This document shows positions 62,325 through 64,000 of a DNA stretch of 64,000 bases, piece after piece. The stretch is from Lachnospiraceae bacterium AD3010 (lineage in GTDB: Bacteria > Bacillota > Clostridia > Lachnospirales > Lachnospiraceae): positions 124,001-188,000 of the forward strand of contig KK211387.1 in assembly GCA_000622025.1 (NCBI GenBank), read 5' to 3'. Below the pieces are notes generated by a model. It saw only the letters and a program-made list of their open reading frames with translations, ran no database searches and was not told the origin of the DNA. The translations under genes were made by a program, and so were the position numbers. The first letter of the stretch is position 1; each line of letters starts with the position of its first letter.

Positions 62325-62464
62325 GCGCACTTCTATATTCAACCTGTCGGTTGAATATGAACTGCGCCCATGCCGGGAGCTTACGCGTACATCGCAGGAG
62401 CAATGATACGCTTTCGGTGCTTCGCACCGTCAAGGGCTAACGCCCTTGCGCTGCCTTTGGCAGC
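62325..62464 (+). other. Row of perfect hairpins upstream of the mob operon, candidate oriT or attenuator
   Basis: ATATTCAACC-TGTC-GGTTGAATAT (62335-62358) is bracketed by GCGCA/TGCGC. Three compact hairpins follow: CGGTGC-TTC-GCACCG, AAGGGC-TAAC-GCCCTT and GCTGCC-TTT-GGCAGC. No T-tracts follow, so simple termination is unlikely. This makes up most of the 438-base gap between the repressor and the mob genes. Confidence 0.55.
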
Positions 62465-62504
62465 TATCCCAATCAACAATATTTTCACAGGAAGGAGAAA
62501 ATCT

Positions 62505-62840
62505 ATGGAGCAACAAGGAAAGATCAATAAAGCAAAAGAAGAGTATCGGCAGGGAGAAAACAAGCTGATGCAGGAAAGGCGCAGGCTTAACAGAGAGCTG
62601 AACAAGCAGAGTTATCAGAAGAAACGCAGGCGCAGTGAGTATGATCCGGAGTATGCCGCAAGGACACATCGGCTGGTCATCAAGGGTGGGGTGTTTGAGC
62701 ATTTCTATCCTGAGACATCCGATATGACGGAACCGGAGTTCTATCAGCTGATAGATGGTCTTAACGCAAATGCCAGGATTCGTAACCAGATTTTATCACA
62801 GATCACGATGGTTCATTCGGAAAGGGGGAGTGATGGATAA
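62505..62840 (+). CDS. DUF3847-like mobilisation-associated protein
   Basis: The 111-residue, charged, largely helical protein has a basic middle (NKQSYQKKRRRSEY) and the segment HRLVIKGGVFEHFYPE. Small proteins of this kind often sit just ahead of MobA/MobL relaxase genes. ATG 62505 follows GGAAGGAG; upstream frame is hairpin DNA. Its stop overlaps the relaxase start. Confidence 0.72.
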   Translation: MEQQGKINKAKEEYRQGENKLMQERRRLNRELNKQSYQKKRRRSEYDPEYAARTHRLVIKGGVFEHFYPETSDMTEPEFYQLIDGLNANARIRNQILSQITMVHSERGSDG

Positions 62841-64000
62841 TGGCTCTTTTCCATTTTAGTCTCGGTCATATTAAGCGCACTGCAGGACATACGGCAATTG
62901 CGGCAGCGGCATACCGGGCAGGTGAAAAACTCTATGATGCCTATTACGGCGAGACACAGGATTACAGTAGGAAAAAGGGCGTGGTCACTACGAAGATCTA
63001 CGCACCAGACTATGTACCGGAAAGATTGTTTGACCGCCAGACACTGTGGACTGAGGTTGAATTTAACGAGCACAGGAAGGATGCCCAGCTTGCTTACAGT
63101 CTGGATATCGCACTACAGAACGAGCTGACTATGGAAGAGAACATCGAACTGCTTGACAGGTTTGTCACGGAAGAGATGGTTTCTATCGGAATGATCGTGG
63201 ATGTTGCGATCCATAATCCCGATAGGGGTAAGCATGGAATTCCCAATCCGCATGGTCATCTGTCATCCCCGATGCGTCCGTTTTTGGGAAGCGGCGAATG
63301 GGGGATCAAGCAGCATATGGAGTATGTTCTTGATGAAAACGGAGAGCGGATACGGAAGCCAAATGGGAAATATAAGACCATCGCCGTATCTGAGACCGGC
63401 TGGAATGATCCTGCTCTTTTGGAACACTGGCGTGAGCGCTGGGCAGAACTTGTAAATCAGAAATTCGAGGAGAAAGATCTGACCTGCCGTATTGATCATC
63501 GTTCCAATGAGGCACGTGGTATAACGGATGCTCCGCTGGTACATGAAGGAAGTGCGGTACGCCGGATGGAGGCAAAAGGAGTCAGAACCGATAAGGGTAC
63601 ATGGAACCGATGGGTTTCTGAAACGAGTGATATGATCCTACGCATTTTATCGACTATCCGTGAGATATCCGGGTGGATGAAGGAAGTGCGTGATGAGATA
63701 AAGCGTCTCGAGGATCCGACAGTTTCTGATATGGTCATGCGGTATCATTCCCACAGGGACGAGGTGGCAAATACATATGATCACGGTGTTCAGAATGCCA
63801 AGAAGACCAACATGAAGCAGATGAATAAAGCCTGCAATTATCTGATGGCAAATAAGATAACTACACCGGAGGAGTTGGAAGCGCTACTTGAAAAGAAAGA
63901 GAAATCGCTTGCCGGAAAGGATAAGGATATTGAGGATATGAAAAAGAAAGCAGCGGATTACCGGGATCTGATCACAGCATTGGAAAATTATGAGAAGTAT
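62840..64000 (+). CDS. MobA/MobL family relaxase, N-terminal part (3' end outside window)
   Basis: The first 387 residues of a MobQ-type relaxase are visible, and the frame is still open at the window end. It starts MALFHFSLGHIKRTAGHTAI with AAAAYRAGEKL, the standard opening with the conserved block around the catalytic residues. NPHGHLSSPMRPF provides the His metal motif. A coiled-coil region begins near residue 300. The relaxase nicks oriT and pilots the strand. The overlapping ATG indicates coupling to the preceding gene. Confidence 0.9.
   Translation, partial: MALFHFSLGHIKRTAGHTAIAAAAYRAGEKLYDAYYGETQDYSRKKGVVTTKIYAPDYVPERLFDRQTLWTEVEFNEHRKDAQLAYSLDIALQNELTMEENIELLDRFVTEEMVSIGMIVDVAIHNPDRGKHGIPNPHGHLSSPMRPFLGSGEWGIKQHMEYVLDENGERIRKPNGKYKTIAVSETGWNDPALLEHWRERWAELVNQKFEEKDLTCRIDHRSNEARGITDAPLVHEGSAVRRMEAKGVRTDKGTWNRWVSETSDMILRILSTIREISGWMKEVRDEIKRLEDPTVSDMVMRYHSHRDEVANTYDHGVQNAKKTNMKQMNKACNYLMANKITTPEELEALLEKKEKSLAGKDKDIEDMKKKAADYRDLITALENYEKY

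Larger units (their letters stand above)
61605..64000 (+). mobile_element. Left part of a mobilisable element (MobA/MobL type), cut by the window end
   Basis: A repressor, operator pair, hairpin cluster, DUF3847-like protein and MobA/MobL relaxase form a mobilisation module. Its right end is beyond the window and its left end is not visible; the HEPN and McrBC genes could be its cargo or separate. Confidence 0.5.

Overview
The window looks like chromosome of a motile, anaerobic Gram-positive of the Lachnospiraceae type. Supporting features are a Firmicutes-order flagellar operon ending in a YlxF/MotE protein, anaerobic NrdD reductase, type III glutamine synthetase, MutS2, a YhaM-type exoribonuclease, and RlmD and recombinase C-terminal tails of a kind I associate with that family. 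The species cannot be named from sequence alone.

Region 1 (1-41137) is ordinary chromosome with fairly even, GC-richer codon use. In order it holds the flagellar export block fliF(partial)-fliG-fliH-fliI-fliJ-ylxF; a thioesterase with sbcD-sbcC; a membrane protein and antiporter; two secreted amidases, a lipoprotein and a GHL10-like hydrolase; maf, an MBOAT/SGNH acyl-transfer pair, lepB and two aminotransferases including hisC; glnN; nrdD; a hybrid kinase with response regulators; mutS2; a protease-dead HtrA-like protein; a YhaM-like RNase; and rlmD. Hairpin-forming dispersed repeats sit in many gaps, often carrying or touching the stop codon of the gene before them. I see none to the right of about 39.4 kb.

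Region 2 (40829-55316) is a 14.5 kb integrated element inside the 3' end of rlmD. Its ends are marked by an identical 12-base core, GAGACGGTATGT. At the left end rlmD reads through the core into a 102-residue tail; at the right end the element's large serine recombinase reads through the same core, in the same phase, into a tail of exactly the same length. Integration therefore appears to swap C-terminal tails between the methyltransferase and the recombinase without breaking either gene. The cargo is a phosphate regulon: a small membrane protein, pstS-pstC-pstA-pstB-phoU, an HD-domain gene broken by one stop codon, a Na/Pi cotransporter, and a PhoB/PhoR pair. Three predicted Pho boxes share one spacing (0, +11, +34). 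MobC and a hairpin cluster remain, but no relaxase or conjugation machinery.

Region 3 (55617-61520) is a defence-like island. It contains a truncated acetyltransferase, a small zinc-ribbon protein, McrB with Mrr-N-like and EVE-like domains, McrC, a nuclease-like protein of unknown function, and a HEPN/AbiU2-like protein on the other strand.

Region 4 (61605-64000) begins a second mobilisation module. It has an XRE repressor, a divergent promoter pair with matching operators, a 21-residue peptide, a row of perfect hairpins (possible oriT), a small DUF3847-like protein and a MobA/MobL relaxase cut off by the window end.
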